This document shows, in pieces, positions 28,456-37,399 of a stretch of DNA of 64,000 nt. The notes under the pieces are model-generated. The model was given only the letters and a program-made list of their open reading frames with translations, made no database searches and had not been told where the DNA came from. A program made the position numbers and the translations under genes. Position 1 is the first letter of the stretch. Every line of letters starts with the position of its first letter. The stretch is from Janthinobacterium sp. PC23-8 (GTDB lineage Bacteria; Pseudomonadota; Gammaproteobacteria; Burkholderiales; Burkholderiaceae_D). The stretch lies in assembly GCF_002250505.1 (NCBI RefSeq), contig NZ_NJGY01000003.1, forward strand, positions 630,660-694,659, written 5' to 3'.

Positions 28456-29730
28456 TTAGTTGGTGCGGCGTACCGAGAAATTCGGCAGCGTCACGGCGGC
28501 GCCCCACAGCACGTCGAAGCGGCTGATGAACTTGTTTTCCTTGATATCGAAGCCGCGCACAAAGCGCAGGGAAATACCGCCCTCGTCGGCCATCGAGGCC
28601 TGGTAGGCCATATCCATGCCGCCTGGCAGTTCCTGCTTTGGCGACACGAAGGTCAGGGCGTCGCGGTGCCACACCATGTTCTGCGTGTAGGTCGTGTTGG
28701 CGGCGCCCGAGGTGATCGTCAGCGCTGCGTTATCCGCTGGGCGCGCAGTCACGTTCTGGTAAGCGCCGCCGGCAATGATGGCCGGGCTGCAGATGATGGT
28801 CGCGTTACCGGCCCCGTCGGACGATACGGCGGCGGTGACCAGGAAGGACTGCAGCACGCCCGTGGAGGCCTTCGTTTCAGGGTTGACAGAAAAGACGTTT
28901 GCGATGGTGAAGGTGTCGCCAGCATTCAAGCGCAAAGCGGCTGCAGCGGTCCAGGCGTCGGTGGCGAGCGACGTGGTCGCCGCATAGGGATTATCCGTGG
29001 CGCCCGCGTTGATAATGCCCTGGTTGGCGCCGTTGACCAGTGGCGCGCCGCCCAGCGGGCCGACCGTGTGCGACGGCACGTTCTGCGACATGGCGATGTC
29101 CAGGCCTGCGCCGGTCTTGATGACACCGGTTTTGTACTGCTCGCCCAGCACTTCCTTGTTGTTGAACAGGCCCGACAGGCCGGCCACGATGGTGGCATTG
29201 GCGCCCGGCTCGATGGCCGCCATGCGCTGGCCGTCGCGCGGCACGCTCATGCGGTCCAGCGGCACGCCGGCCTGCAACAGGTCGGCAAAGGTTGCTGGCG
29301 GCGTGCCGGGCGTGCCGACGATCTGGTGCGTGCCGTTTTTGAGCACCACGCCCAGGCGGTAATCGAGCAGGGCGGCCAGCTTCAGGCCGGCCGGCTTCAG
29401 GTAGCGGTCTTTAAACGCCTTGCTGACCTGGCCGTTACTGCCCACACAGGTGGTCAGCTCGGTCGACCCGATGGCGAAGTCGAGGCCCAACAGCGGCTGC
29501 AGGGTGACATCAACGCTATGCTCAGTGATGTCCTGCACAGCAGCAGTTTCGCCGTCGCGATGCATGAACTGGACCGGCGCGCGGGCGCTGATTTTCTGGC
29601 CGGGCTTCAGATCCTTTTCCCAGGCATCCTTGTAATCCGTGTTGGTGTTGCCAAGGAAGGCGGACGAGTTGTGCGCAATGCGCAACACTTCGTTGGTGAT
29701 GATCTGCGAGGTGACGAGTGCGTTTGCCAT
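28456..29730 (-). CDS. Major capsid (coat) protein, P22 gp5-like
   Basis: The 424-residue protein follows P22 coat: MANALVTSQIITNEVLRIAHN at the start, KPGQKISARAPVQF, an inserted domain in the middle, and FDIKENKFISRFDVLWG near the end. HK97-fold coat with the P22 insertion domain is inferred from this. It is preceded by the scaffold gene. Confidence 0.92.
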   Translation of the reverse strand: MANALVTSQIITNEVLRIAHNSSAFLGNTNTDYKDAWEKDLKPGQKISARAPVQFMHRDGETAAVQDITEHSVDVTLQPLLGLDFAIGSTELTTCVGSNGQVSKAFKDRYLKPAGLKLAALLDYRLGVVLKNGTHQIVGTPGTPPATFADLLQAGVPLDRMSVPRDGQRMAAIEPGANATIVAGLSGLFNNKEVLGEQYKTGVIKTGAGLDIAMSQNVPSHTVGPLGGAPLVNGANQGIINAGATDNPYAATTSLATDAWTAAAALRLNAGDTFTIANVFSVNPETKASTGVLQSFLVTAAVSSDGAGNATIICSPAIIAGGAYQNVTARPADNAALTITSGAANTTYTQNMVWHRDALTFVSPKQELPGGMDMAYQASMADEGGISLRFVRGFDIKENKFISRFDVLWGAAVTLPNFSVRRTN

Positions 29731-29742
29731 GAGTGGCTCCTA

Positions 29743-30582
29743 TTAGCGTTTTGCCTGTTCCTGGGCGTTGGCCCAGGCGATGTAGGCTTTGGTGTTGGAT
29801 GGGTCGGGCATGCTGCTGGTCTTGCCGGCGTTGTTGCGTGGCGCTTCCAGCGGTGCTGCCGCGTTGCTGGGCTTGGGCTTGCCCGCCTTGCCGGCGACGG
29901 CGATCTTGTCTTCGATGCGGGCGATCGCGCGGCCGGCCTGGGTAGGCGACATGGTTGCGATGCGTTCGGCTTCTTCGACGTTGTCCGGGTCGGTGAGGTA
30001 CTCGATCAGGCCTTTCGGGTTGTCCGATTCGAAGATCGCATCAGTGGCGGGCTTGGGCGCGCCGCTGCGATCTGCCAAACCGCCAAACACATCGTCCAGA
30101 TCGGAAGCCAGGGTGTCGAACCTCTCGGCACCCCATTCCTTCGCCAGCGAGGCAACGATGCCCTGGCGGCGATCGGCCACGGCCTGCTGCTGCGTCAACG
30201 CTGGTGCAAGCTGCTTGGCTTGCTCTGCGATGTGACGCTTCATTTCGGCACGGGTCATCGATACGGGCTCGTCGTCGTTCTCGTCGGCGGGTTGTTGCTG
30301 CTGCGATGGCTGTACGGCCGCCATCAGTTCGTGCTTTTTGCGTGTCAGGTTGTCGACACGACGGCGCAGGCGCTCAATTTCACGCTGCTCGAAGGTCTTT
30401 TCCTTCTTTGGCGGATCACCAGCCGCGCCACCTTCTTCGCCACCCTCGGCGCCGGTCGTGTTGGCGGCATTGCCAGCGTCGTCCTGGTGGTGATCGTGTT
30501 CGGCGCCGGTGTGATCGTTGTTATTGGCGCCCGCCGCGGCGTCGCCGCCTTGTGGCAATGCGTTTTCAGTGGTCAAGGTCAT
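29743..30582 (-). CDS. Capsid scaffolding protein, P22 gp8-like
   Basis: 279 residues, very acidic and low-complexity at the N-terminus (Asn, His, Asp, Gly), then a charged coiled coil (REIERLRRRVDNLTRKKHEL near 70-95), and a basic C-terminal tail that could bind coat. It lies between portal and coat genes, and its start overlaps the portal stop (ATGA). Confidence 0.8.
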   Translation of the reverse strand: MTLTTENALPQGGDAAAGANNNDHTGAEHDHHQDDAGNAANTTGAEGGEEGGAAGDPPKKEKTFEQREIERLRRRVDNLTRKKHELMAAVQPSQQQQPADENDDEPVSMTRAEMKRHIAEQAKQLAPALTQQQAVADRRQGIVASLAKEWGAERFDTLASDLDDVFGGLADRSGAPKPATDAIFESDNPKGLIEYLTDPDNVEEAERIATMSPTQAGRAIARIEDKIAVAGKAGKPKPSNAAAPLEAPRNNAGKTSSMPDPSNTKAYIAWANAQEQAKR

Positions 30583-32861
30583 GCTCCTGGTTGTGGTTCG
30601 GGCAAAGAAAAACCCGCACTTGGCGGGTTCGGTAGGGTCTGCATCGCGGCAGGGTCTTGCGGATCAAGCAGGCCGGGCGGCGCTTGCGCCTCCATCTGGC
30701 CGGGGTCATTCGGGTCTTGCTCTGGCTGCTGCACCTGCTCCATCTGTTCCTGATGTTCGGGCTGCATGGCGCCCGGCTCGGTCGTCTCGGGCTGTTCAGA
30801 TGGCAGCGGCGTCGGATTGCTGAGCATGGCCTCGACGGTTTGCGCCACCATCAGCCGGATCTGTTCCGGGGTCATGGCGGCGCTCGTCAGCTGCAGGCGC
30901 TTCGTTTCCGCGTCGTAGGCCTTGATATTCAGTTCGCGCTCCTTGGCCTCGTTTTCCTCGCGCTTGTTGTGCACCTGCACCATGGCTTCGTCGGCCTCGG
31001 CCTGCGCGTCGTGCGCGTGCTTCAAGGCCTCCTTCAGCGATTCTTCCATCTGCTTCATCTGCTGCATCAGCTGCTCGGGCTTCGGTGCCTTGTTGGTTTC
31101 AGGATCGAGGATGGCCTGAACAGCAGCCGGCGCCATGGCGGTCAACACCTGGGCCAGCTTGTCGGCGTGCGGGATGTCCAGGTTGCGCGCCCACAGCGGC
31201 GCGATCGCGGGCGTCAGGTCCGGATTGGTGCGCATTACCTCGCCCAGGGCGGTCTGCGCCTGGCTGCGCTGTGTCGAAAACGAACTGCCGACTACCACGC
31301 GCACGTCATAGTCGCCGACATTCGGGTTGATGACGATGCCCTCGTCGGTCTCCTGCATCGCCTCCTTCTGCTCCGGGTCGATGGTGATCGTGCCCGGCTT
31401 CGCGTCGATGCCCATGATGCGCTGCTGCCGTTTGGTGTCAATCAGTTTGGCGGCCATCCGCACAGCCAGACGGCCCACCTGGCCCAGCGAAAATGCCAGC
31501 TGCTGCGGGAAATGGCTTGTCGACGCCTCGCCTTGCTGCTTGCGCGCATCAATGGCTACGCCGGACGACTCATTGCTCGGCGCGCCCAGGTTGGCCTGGT
31601 ACATGCCGATGGAGGCCTCTAGGTCGTGCAGCGCCTCCGCAGCGCCCACAACGTGGTTTTGCAGGTTGACCGAGACATTCGGCCTTGTTGGCGCAGCAAC
31701 GGGCTGGCCCTTATCGTCGACATCGTTGTAAGGCAGATAGGCGCGCGCGTCGAGCGAGGCGCGATCCCAAAGGCGCTCAAGGCCAGCAATGGCGCGCCGG
31801 GATGCCACCCATGGTGCTTTTGGCGCGCTGCCCATGTACGCCAGCTGCTCGCTCTTGTGGTAGTTGTAGGCCCGTTGCGGGTTCATGGCGCGGCGCGGGA
31901 TACCGCAGTAGCGCATGACGCCATTCTCGACACCCCAGTAGCCGTACACCGGCACGATGCCGATGGAATCGGCCGGGTACAGGCCCTCGCTGTCGTCCTT
32001 GTTCTTCGGCGTCTCCAGGATACCGGCGCCCGACATGGTGCGCCATTTCACGCACTCGTATTTGTCCTTGTACACGCGCTGCAGGGGTAGTTGCACGCCA
32101 GCGGCCTTGCACGCGGCCCAGTATTCGTCCTCGCTGCCCGCCTGGTCTTCGCCATCGGTGCCGGTCCAGATGCTGACGCGCCGCGTTTTCTCTTCCTTGT
32201 ACCACTGCTCGGCGACGATGATCGACTGGCGCTCGCCTTCGCCGCACGACTGCCGCTCGGCGCCGAAGCTCTTTTTCTCGGCCTTGGCACCATACTTGCG
32301 CTCGAACTCGCGCTGGCTCACGGCGGTCAGCAGGTAGCCGAAGGTGGCATCGCTACCGTCGAGCTCCACGCTCCATGGATCGAACACCACGCGCAGAGGG
32401 TCAGCGATGGCACTGATGCGTGGCTCCTGATAGCCGAGCGCGCGGTCGACGTATTCAGGGCGCACTACCAGGTAGCCGACGCCAGTGCGGGCCGCCGAGG
32501 TCAGCGCAATGCCGTAGGCGGCCTGGGCACGGCTGGCGTATTCGATGTGGCGCAGCATGCCGTCGAGCTGTTCGGACACTTTCACGTCCGCGCCAGAGCC
32601 GACCGGCACCGTGTGGATGGCCGGCGGCGACTTGGTGACCTGGCCGGCCACGTTGGCGACGTACTGGCCGACGTGGTCCATCACCAGGCACGGCCGCGCG
32701 CCACCAGGGTCGAGCTCACGCGCCCGCTTGAGGGCTTCGTCCCATTGCTGCGGGTTCGACGGGTCGGAAAAGCGCAGGTCTTCCTCAATCTGTAGCCGCT
32801 GCTCGCGAGTCGCGTTCATCGCGTCCTCGTACAGCTCCTGCGCTTCCTGAAATTCGTCCAT
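30579..32861 (-). CDS. Portal protein, P22 gp1-like
   Basis: 760 residues. Segments such as DHVGQYVANVAGQV, ARTGVGYLVVRPEYVD, DPLRVVFDPWSVELDGSDA and SSGVAIDARKQQGEAST are typical of the P22 portal family. The last ~150 residues are helical and Gln/Glu-rich, as in the P22 barrel extension. Its start touches the terminase large-subunit stop. Confidence 0.92.
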   Translation of the reverse strand: MDEFQEAQELYEDAMNATREQRLQIEEDLRFSDPSNPQQWDEALKRARELDPGGARPCLVMDHVGQYVANVAGQVTKSPPAIHTVPVGSGADVKVSEQLDGMLRHIEYASRAQAAYGIALTSAARTGVGYLVVRPEYVDRALGYQEPRISAIADPLRVVFDPWSVELDGSDATFGYLLTAVSQREFERKYGAKAEKKSFGAERQSCGEGERQSIIVAEQWYKEEKTRRVSIWTGTDGEDQAGSEDEYWAACKAAGVQLPLQRVYKDKYECVKWRTMSGAGILETPKNKDDSEGLYPADSIGIVPVYGYWGVENGVMRYCGIPRRAMNPQRAYNYHKSEQLAYMGSAPKAPWVASRRAIAGLERLWDRASLDARAYLPYNDVDDKGQPVAAPTRPNVSVNLQNHVVGAAEALHDLEASIGMYQANLGAPSNESSGVAIDARKQQGEASTSHFPQQLAFSLGQVGRLAVRMAAKLIDTKRQQRIMGIDAKPGTITIDPEQKEAMQETDEGIVINPNVGDYDVRVVVGSSFSTQRSQAQTALGEVMRTNPDLTPAIAPLWARNLDIPHADKLAQVLTAMAPAAVQAILDPETNKAPKPEQLMQQMKQMEESLKEALKHAHDAQAEADEAMVQVHNKREENEAKERELNIKAYDAETKRLQLTSAAMTPEQIRLMVAQTVEAMLSNPTPLPSEQPETTEPGAMQPEHQEQMEQVQQPEQDPNDPGQMEAQAPPGLLDPQDPAAMQTLPNPPSAGFSLPEPQPGA
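30603..30628 (-). terminator. Terminator-like hairpin inside the 3' end of the portal gene
   Basis: On the - strand ACCCGC-CAAGT-GCGGGT is followed by TTTTC within the portal coding sequence, about 25 bases before the scaffold start. It could attenuate transcription into scaffold and coat unless antitermination is active. Confidence 0.45.
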
Positions 32862-34345
32862 TAAATTACCCTTGCTCCTGATGCTGCTGAGTTTGAAAAA
32901 TCGTACATGGCGCGCTTCGGGCCGCCTTTCACGACGGCGAAGCGGCGCATCATGTAGGCGTAGCGCGTGGCCGACAGCAAGTCGTCGTCCAGCTTGATGA
33001 TCTTGCCGTCCTTGCGGTGGTACATGCGGAACTCTTCAAACCAGTCGTTGAGGTGCGAAAAGACCTTGAAGCGGCCGGTCATCATCCGATCCAATATTTC
33101 GATGACGCCCGCCTCAACGCCGTTGCCGCCAGTGCCTTCCTCTTCGCCGTCTGCTGGCGGGTGAGTGGCCTTGTCCTTCAGCATCAGCAGGCCCTGCGCG
33201 GCGTATTGCTCCTTCAACGCCTCGCCCGATCCTTTATCGTGCTGCAGGCCGTCGTGCGGCCAGGCCCATGGCAGCCAATCGCCCCATGGCCGGATGGCGC
33301 CGGCGAACATCAACGGCGTTTGCTCGCGCTGGCGATGCGCGGCAGTGACATAGATCACATCCTCGTCCCGATCCCATGCGAGCCGCACGGCACCACTCGG
33401 GTGGTCCCAGCCAAAGTCGATGCCGCCCAGCTGTACCCAGTGGGCTGGAATCTCGAACTGCGGCACCTTGATCGCTTCCTCATCGATGGCGTAGATGCGC
33501 CCCGAACCAAGCGATGGCACGCCCTTGGTGCGCGCGTCACGCTCGTGTGCCGGGTAGCTGGCAATAATCGCCTGCCGCTGCTCGGGCGTGTAATGCTCGG
33601 CGTCGTGGATGGTCATGGTGGTCACGTGCGTCCCTGGTGATTTATCGATCAGAAACCGCTTGACGACCGACGACATGCCTTGCAGCGGCGTGAAGGTCAT
33701 CAACAGCATGCCGTTGGTGGCATTGGTGCGCGTCAGACCTTCCATGTAAATGTCCTCTGGTGGTTCCTCATCAGGCCAGAAGAAGTCCAGCGTCTCGCCC
33801 TGGAACTTCTCGCGGCCCTGGTCATACGACTTGAAGCCGATCAGGCTTTCACCGGCCTGCACATCGCCACCACCGCCGAAACGCACCACCACGGTATCGA
33901 TGGCATCGGCCACGCCGCGCTTGAGCGACTTGGACTTGATCGCGTCCTTCGGTATCGAGCCGGTGCCGATGGCGTTGATACGGCCGCACATGACGCGCTG
34001 CACCGTGTCGCGCGTGGCCTCACTGGTGACCCCTGCGGCCCAGCCGACAACCGGCTTTGCGAATACGCGGCCCGGCCAGTTGTTCGGGTAGCGGCCGGTC
34101 AAGTGCATCGCGCTTTCAAAGCCAGCCGACCAGGTCTTGCCCAGCTGGTTACCGGCGATCAGCAGGCGCTCGCGAAACGTTTTGCCTGCGGCGTGAAATT
34201 CGGCCTGCTTGGCATATGCGCAGTAAGTGGCAAGCTTGTTCTCGCTGGCGTAGCGACGCTTCAGCCTCAACAGTTCCAGCGCGCGCCGGCGCTGATCCGG
34301 GTTCAGTCTGGCGATGTTGATGCCAGACAGATCGATTTCAGCCAC
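32861..34345 (-). CDS. Terminase large subunit
   Basis: 494 residues from the GTG at 34345 (GTG 34351 is also possible); a longer frame would run back through the small-subunit gene. The ATPase P-loop is AGNQLGKTW, Walker B is TLDFFWPDEEP with the catalytic acidic residue, and C-terminal nuclease acidic residues include GGIDFGWDHP. It pumps DNA into the P22-like procapsid. It overlaps the small subunit by eight bases. Confidence 0.92.
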   Translation of the reverse strand: MAEIDLSGINIARLNPDQRRRALELLRLKRRYASENKLATYCAYAKQAEFHAAGKTFRERLLIAGNQLGKTWSAGFESAMHLTGRYPNNWPGRVFAKPVVGWAAGVTSEATRDTVQRVMCGRINAIGTGSIPKDAIKSKSLKRGVADAIDTVVVRFGGGGDVQAGESLIGFKSYDQGREKFQGETLDFFWPDEEPPEDIYMEGLTRTNATNGMLLMTFTPLQGMSSVVKRFLIDKSPGTHVTTMTIHDAEHYTPEQRQAIIASYPAHERDARTKGVPSLGSGRIYAIDEEAIKVPQFEIPAHWVQLGGIDFGWDHPSGAVRLAWDRDEDVIYVTAAHRQREQTPLMFAGAIRPWGDWLPWAWPHDGLQHDKGSGEALKEQYAAQGLLMLKDKATHPPADGEEEGTGGNGVEAGVIEILDRMMTGRFKVFSHLNDWFEEFRMYHRKDGKIIKLDDDLLSATRYAYMMRRFAVVKGGPKRAMYDFSNSAASGARVI

Positions 34346-34916
34346 CGCCACTGCCCAGCAACAGGGCCAGCTCTTGATCAACCTCTTCTTGCGATGGCGG
34401 CGCTTCAGGCGGCTGGCCACGGCTCAGGGCAGCCAGGCGCCCGGGCATCTCGCCCGAAATGTTCGCCAGCTTCTGCAGCGCCGCGAACGATTCGAGCTGT
34501 GCCCTTGTCTTCATCGGGTCAACTTCATCGACCAGCTCGAGCTGCTGATTCGCCATCCTTGACAAGCGGTGCGACGATGCGGCGCTGATTTCGGCGGCCG
34601 ACGCCATGTGCTCGCTGGTGTTCGTCAGCTTGCGCGCCAGGTCCGAAACGATCTGCTGCTTGGCAAACGGCAATGCGCCGAGCTGTTCGGCAAAATGCTT
34701 TGCCTTCGCATCGACCTCAACCTTCATTTCAGCTAGAGCCTGCAACGATTTCGCCGCTTTTTTCGGTTCGGCTTTATTCGGCTTTATTCTTCGGCGTAAT
34801 GACGATTCGTTGACGCCGAACTCCTGCGCCAGCGCGTTAATCGAAATACCGTCGACCAGGTGGCGGCGCTCGATCTCCACCCACTGGTCATCGGTCAGCG
34901 ACGATTTGCGACCCAT
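34338..34916 (-). CDS. Terminase small subunit (probable)
   Basis: The 192-residue protein begins with a helix-turn-helix (DDQWVEIERRHLVDGISINALAQEFGVNESSLRRRI), which would bind the pac site, followed by long helices for oligomerisation. It is the first gene of the late operon and overlaps the large subunit, the usual order. Confidence 0.75.
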   Translation of the reverse strand: MGRKSSLTDDQWVEIERRHLVDGISINALAQEFGVNESSLRRRIKPNKAEPKKAAKSLQALAEMKVEVDAKAKHFAEQLGALPFAKQQIVSDLARKLTNTSEHMASAAEISAASSHRLSRMANQQLELVDEVDPMKTRAQLESFAALQKLANISGEMPGRLAALSRGQPPEAPPSQEEVDQELALLLGSGGG

Positions 34917-34951
34917 GACCAGTTCTCCTATGAAAAATCACGCGCAGAATG

Positions 34952-34985
34952 CAAAAAGCCCGCGACCATTTCTGGTAGCGGGCTT
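34952..34985 (-). terminator. Strong terminator at the head of the late operon (tR'-like)
   Basis: On the - strand AAGCCCGC pairs with GCGGGCTT, extended by ACCA/TGGT past one mismatch around a GAAA loop, then TTTTT. It lies 30-60 bases downstream of a promoter-like sequence and just after a Q-like gene, the geometry at which Q-type antiterminators act. Confidence 0.75.
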
Positions 34986-35017
34986 ATTTTCGGGCGCACG
35001 AAGCCCCGACAGGTCGA

Positions 35018-35046
35018 AATATACGCGGCTTTTTTCGCTAACGCAA
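35018..35046 (-). promoter_or_regulatory. Candidate late promoter (PR'-like)
   Basis: TTGCGT, a 17-base spacer, then TATATT reading leftward. It lies just past the stop of the Q-like gene and before the terminator at 34985-34952. Confidence 0.6.
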
Positions 35047-35051
35047 CAGTT

Positions 35052-35390
35052 TCAGCATATGACGCGGCTTTTCAAGCTGGCGAACAACGATTCAATGGCC
35101 AGGTCGAACACGGTTTCGAAGTCGGCGCGCCAGGCGTGAAACGTGTTGATTCCATAGTGCGAAAGCACCGCTGTGCGCTGCAAAACGGGCAGTTCCCATA
35201 CTGCCGAATCGACGGCGCGCACTATGAGCTTGTCCACCTCCACCTCGATATCCTCAATCGAGTGAATGCGTGCGTCCGGCGCGCCCAGGCATTCACGCCG
35301 CGCGCCTTCTCCGACGGCGCCGCCGATACTCATGCTCTCGGCCCAACGATCCAACATGGTTTTAACGCTGTCGTAGTGTTCTTGTCGCAT
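35052..35390 (-). CDS. Q-like late antiterminator (probable)
   Basis: 112 residues. The pattern MLDRWAESMS near the start, a small charged middle and LPVLQRTAVLSHYGI near residue 75 recall the short Q proteins of P22/933W-type phages. It is the last gene of the leftward early operon and is followed by a promoter and a terminator, then the terminase genes. Those neighbours support the call more than the sequence does. It has no zinc motif. Confidence 0.55.
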   Translation of the reverse strand: MRQEHYDSVKTMLDRWAESMSIGGAVGEGARRECLGAPDARIHSIEDIEVEVDKLIVRAVDSAVWELPVLQRTAVLSHYGINTFHAWRADFETVFDLAIESLFASLKSRVIC

Positions 35391-35489
35391 CGAAAATCCC
35401 TATTTTTGCGTGCTTTTAGTTGCTATTTTGTCTATTGTTATTGGCCGGTGCGCTGGCTTTGTACCGATGACTACCGATAATCGTGCTAT

Positions 35490-36566
35490 TCAGGATTCAT
35501 GCGGTTTGCCGGGCTGGTCTTCGCCAGTTTTTCGCCGTGGAGTGAATCCCATTTTTTCGGCCATGCGGCCCTGGGCTTGCACGGCGATGTCGAGGTTCTT
35601 TTCGAGGTAGGCCATGGTCGTGCTGGGGTTCTTGTGACGCATGACCTTCTGGATGGTCTGGATCGGCACGCCGGATTCCGAGAGGAGGGTGGCAAAGCTG
35701 CCGCGCAAACGGTGCGGGGTAATGCCTTTGGTTTTGCAGTGGGCGTTGGCGGTAGCGATCGGGCGGCGCGCGAAGCCGGGCGGCTGCTGGCTGCCGTCCT
35801 TGCGCGCAGTGATCAGGCCTTCTGCCTGGCGCCGGGGTTGCAGGTAGTCGACCAGCCACGCGGGCATCGGGACCGGCTCGGCCTCCTTGCCCTTGGTGAT
35901 GCCGGGGGTGTAGGTGCGGCGCTCCCAGTCGATCCATTCCCACCGAGCGCTGGCGGCCTCGCTCTCGCGCAGGCCCAGGCCAAACATGAAGCGGATAGCG
36001 GTGCTGACGGCGAGCGAGCGGCGCCCTGCGTCGTCGATGGCTTCAAGCCACTGCATGGCCACGTCGAGCGGCAGGATCTTGCGCACGCGCTTTTGCGTGC
36101 TGAGCATGGCAACATTCCAAGGCCGGCGCACCAGCATTCCCTGCGCCACGGCCCAATTCGTCACCAGCCGCATCACGCGCAGCCAGTGGTTGGCCGTGGC
36201 CGGTTCGCGTGTGGACAGATGTTCGTTGCGCGCCAGCTCGATGTGGCGTGCGGTGATCTCGCTCACTGGCAAGTCACCCAGCTCGTACAGGTGCAGGCGC
36301 AGGCAGGTGTCGACGCTGCGCACGTGGGCCGGGCTCGACACCGGGCCGCGCACCAGTAGCCACTCGGCGAACAGCGCGCGCAATGTCGGTACCGGCTTGC
36401 CGCCGTTGGTGCGCACCACCTCTTCATCGTAGGCGCGGGTGGCCACGGCTTCGGCCCGGGCCTTGGCGCGCTCGCGCGTGCTGCGCTGCACGCGGTTGCC
36501 GGCCACCTGGAAGCGGTAGTGCCAGATTTTTTTTACTTTGAAGAGGGCGAAGGTCATGGGCGCCAC
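35490..36566 (-). CDS. Tyrosine recombinase inside the replication region
   Basis: The 358-residue protein has an N-terminal DNA-binding part, a core-binding SAM-like domain (about 60-150) and a C-terminal catalytic domain with GLRESEAASARW (first Arg), a Lys in the beta-hairpin, HRLRGSFATLL (His-x-x-Arg) and VMRHKNPSTTMAYLEKN (His and the nucleophile Tyr). It appears intact. It is not next to either att site; another integrase is. It may resolve phage DNA, replace a Holliday resolvase such as RusA, or remain from a second element. Confidence 0.85.
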   Translation of the reverse strand: MAPMTFALFKVKKIWHYRFQVAGNRVQRSTRERAKARAEAVATRAYDEEVVRTNGGKPVPTLRALFAEWLLVRGPVSSPAHVRSVDTCLRLHLYELGDLPVSEITARHIELARNEHLSTREPATANHWLRVMRLVTNWAVAQGMLVRRPWNVAMLSTQKRVRKILPLDVAMQWLEAIDDAGRRSLAVSTAIRFMFGLGLRESEAASARWEWIDWERRTYTPGITKGKEAEPVPMPAWLVDYLQPRRQAEGLITARKDGSQQPPGFARRPIATANAHCKTKGITPHRLRGSFATLLSESGVPIQTIQKVMRHKNPSTTMAYLEKNLDIAVQAQGRMAEKMGFTPRRKTGEDQPGKPHES

Positions 36567-36637
36567 CAGGCGGGTTGGTTGGGTGATTTCATCGTGCTGC
36601 TTCCTCTTGGGACTAAAAAAAATTGTTCATGGCGTCG

Positions 36638-37399
36638 CTACGTCAGGCCGAGTACTTCCTTGGCATTGGCGATCTGCAAGGCGTAGAGCGACTTGTCGCC
36701 AGCATCGACACGCTGCATGATCCGGCGCGCCCAGCGCAGATGGTCGAACTCGCCCGGCTTGGCGGCTTTGTTCATGCCCAGGGCGTCGAGCTCGCGCAGC
36801 ATGCGCGCGGCGTCTTCTTTCGACAGGTTGGCCTGGCCGGGCGCTGGCAGCGCCGGTGCTGGTGGTGGAATGTCAGCCCACTCATTGCGCGCCAGCTGCG
36901 CTTTCAGCGCCGCGGCCCAGCGATCCTTGACCTGGCCGTAGGATTGCGTCATCAGGTCGCGCGCCAGCAGCATCGCGGCCCAGTAGATCGCCGGATGCGA
37001 CCAGGCGCCCAGCTCGCCCTTGCGGCGCGCCTGGATTCCCTCGACTGCCTCGTGGTAGGCAGGCACTGGATCGGCAGACGGTTTGCAGGCCTGGATGAAC
37101 TCGGCGCAGGATGGCGGTTTTTGGTAGCGCACACGGCAGGTTCGCAGGCCGACCGCGACATCTTCCGGCGTGATGCCCTCATCTTCGAACGCCTCGACCC
37201 ACGACTCGGCCCAGTTGTCGATCGCCTGCTGGCTGGCGAAATTGGCGCTCCACCAGTGCGGGTAGGCGCCGTCGAGCCGGTTGTACAGGTGGTCGATCAT
37301 CGAAATGCCGAGGCGTGGATGCGGGTCGAACCACTTCGAATAAGGCCGAGTGGTTGGCTCGGCAAGCTCGCCCCCGGCCATGCCGGTCAGCGCGTTCAT
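36638..37399 (-). CDS. Replication protein P-like (helicase loader)
   Basis: 253 residues. WWSANFASQQAIDNWAESWVEAFEDEGITPEDVAVGLRTCR and PPSCAEFIQAC are typical of phage replication P proteins, which bring DnaB to the phage origin. It overlaps the upstream replication gene by four bases. Confidence 0.75.
   Translation of the reverse strand: MNALTGMAGGELAEPTTRPYSKWFDPHPRLGISMIDHLYNRLDGAYPHWWSANFASQQAIDNWAESWVEAFEDEGITPEDVAVGLRTCRVRYQKPPSCAEFIQACKPSADPVPAYHEAVEGIQARRKGELGAWSHPAIYWAAMLLARDLMTQSYGQVKDRWAAALKAQLARNEWADIPPPAPALPAPGQANLSKEDAARMLRELDALGMNKAAKPGEFDHLRWARRIMQRVDAGDKSLYALQIANAKEVLGLT

Noticed and set aside
30657..31622. Several + strand frames of 150-780 codons opposite the P22-like structural genes
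   Set aside because: Shadow frames of the high-GC - strand genes, which show clear P22 family signatures and coupled starts and stops.
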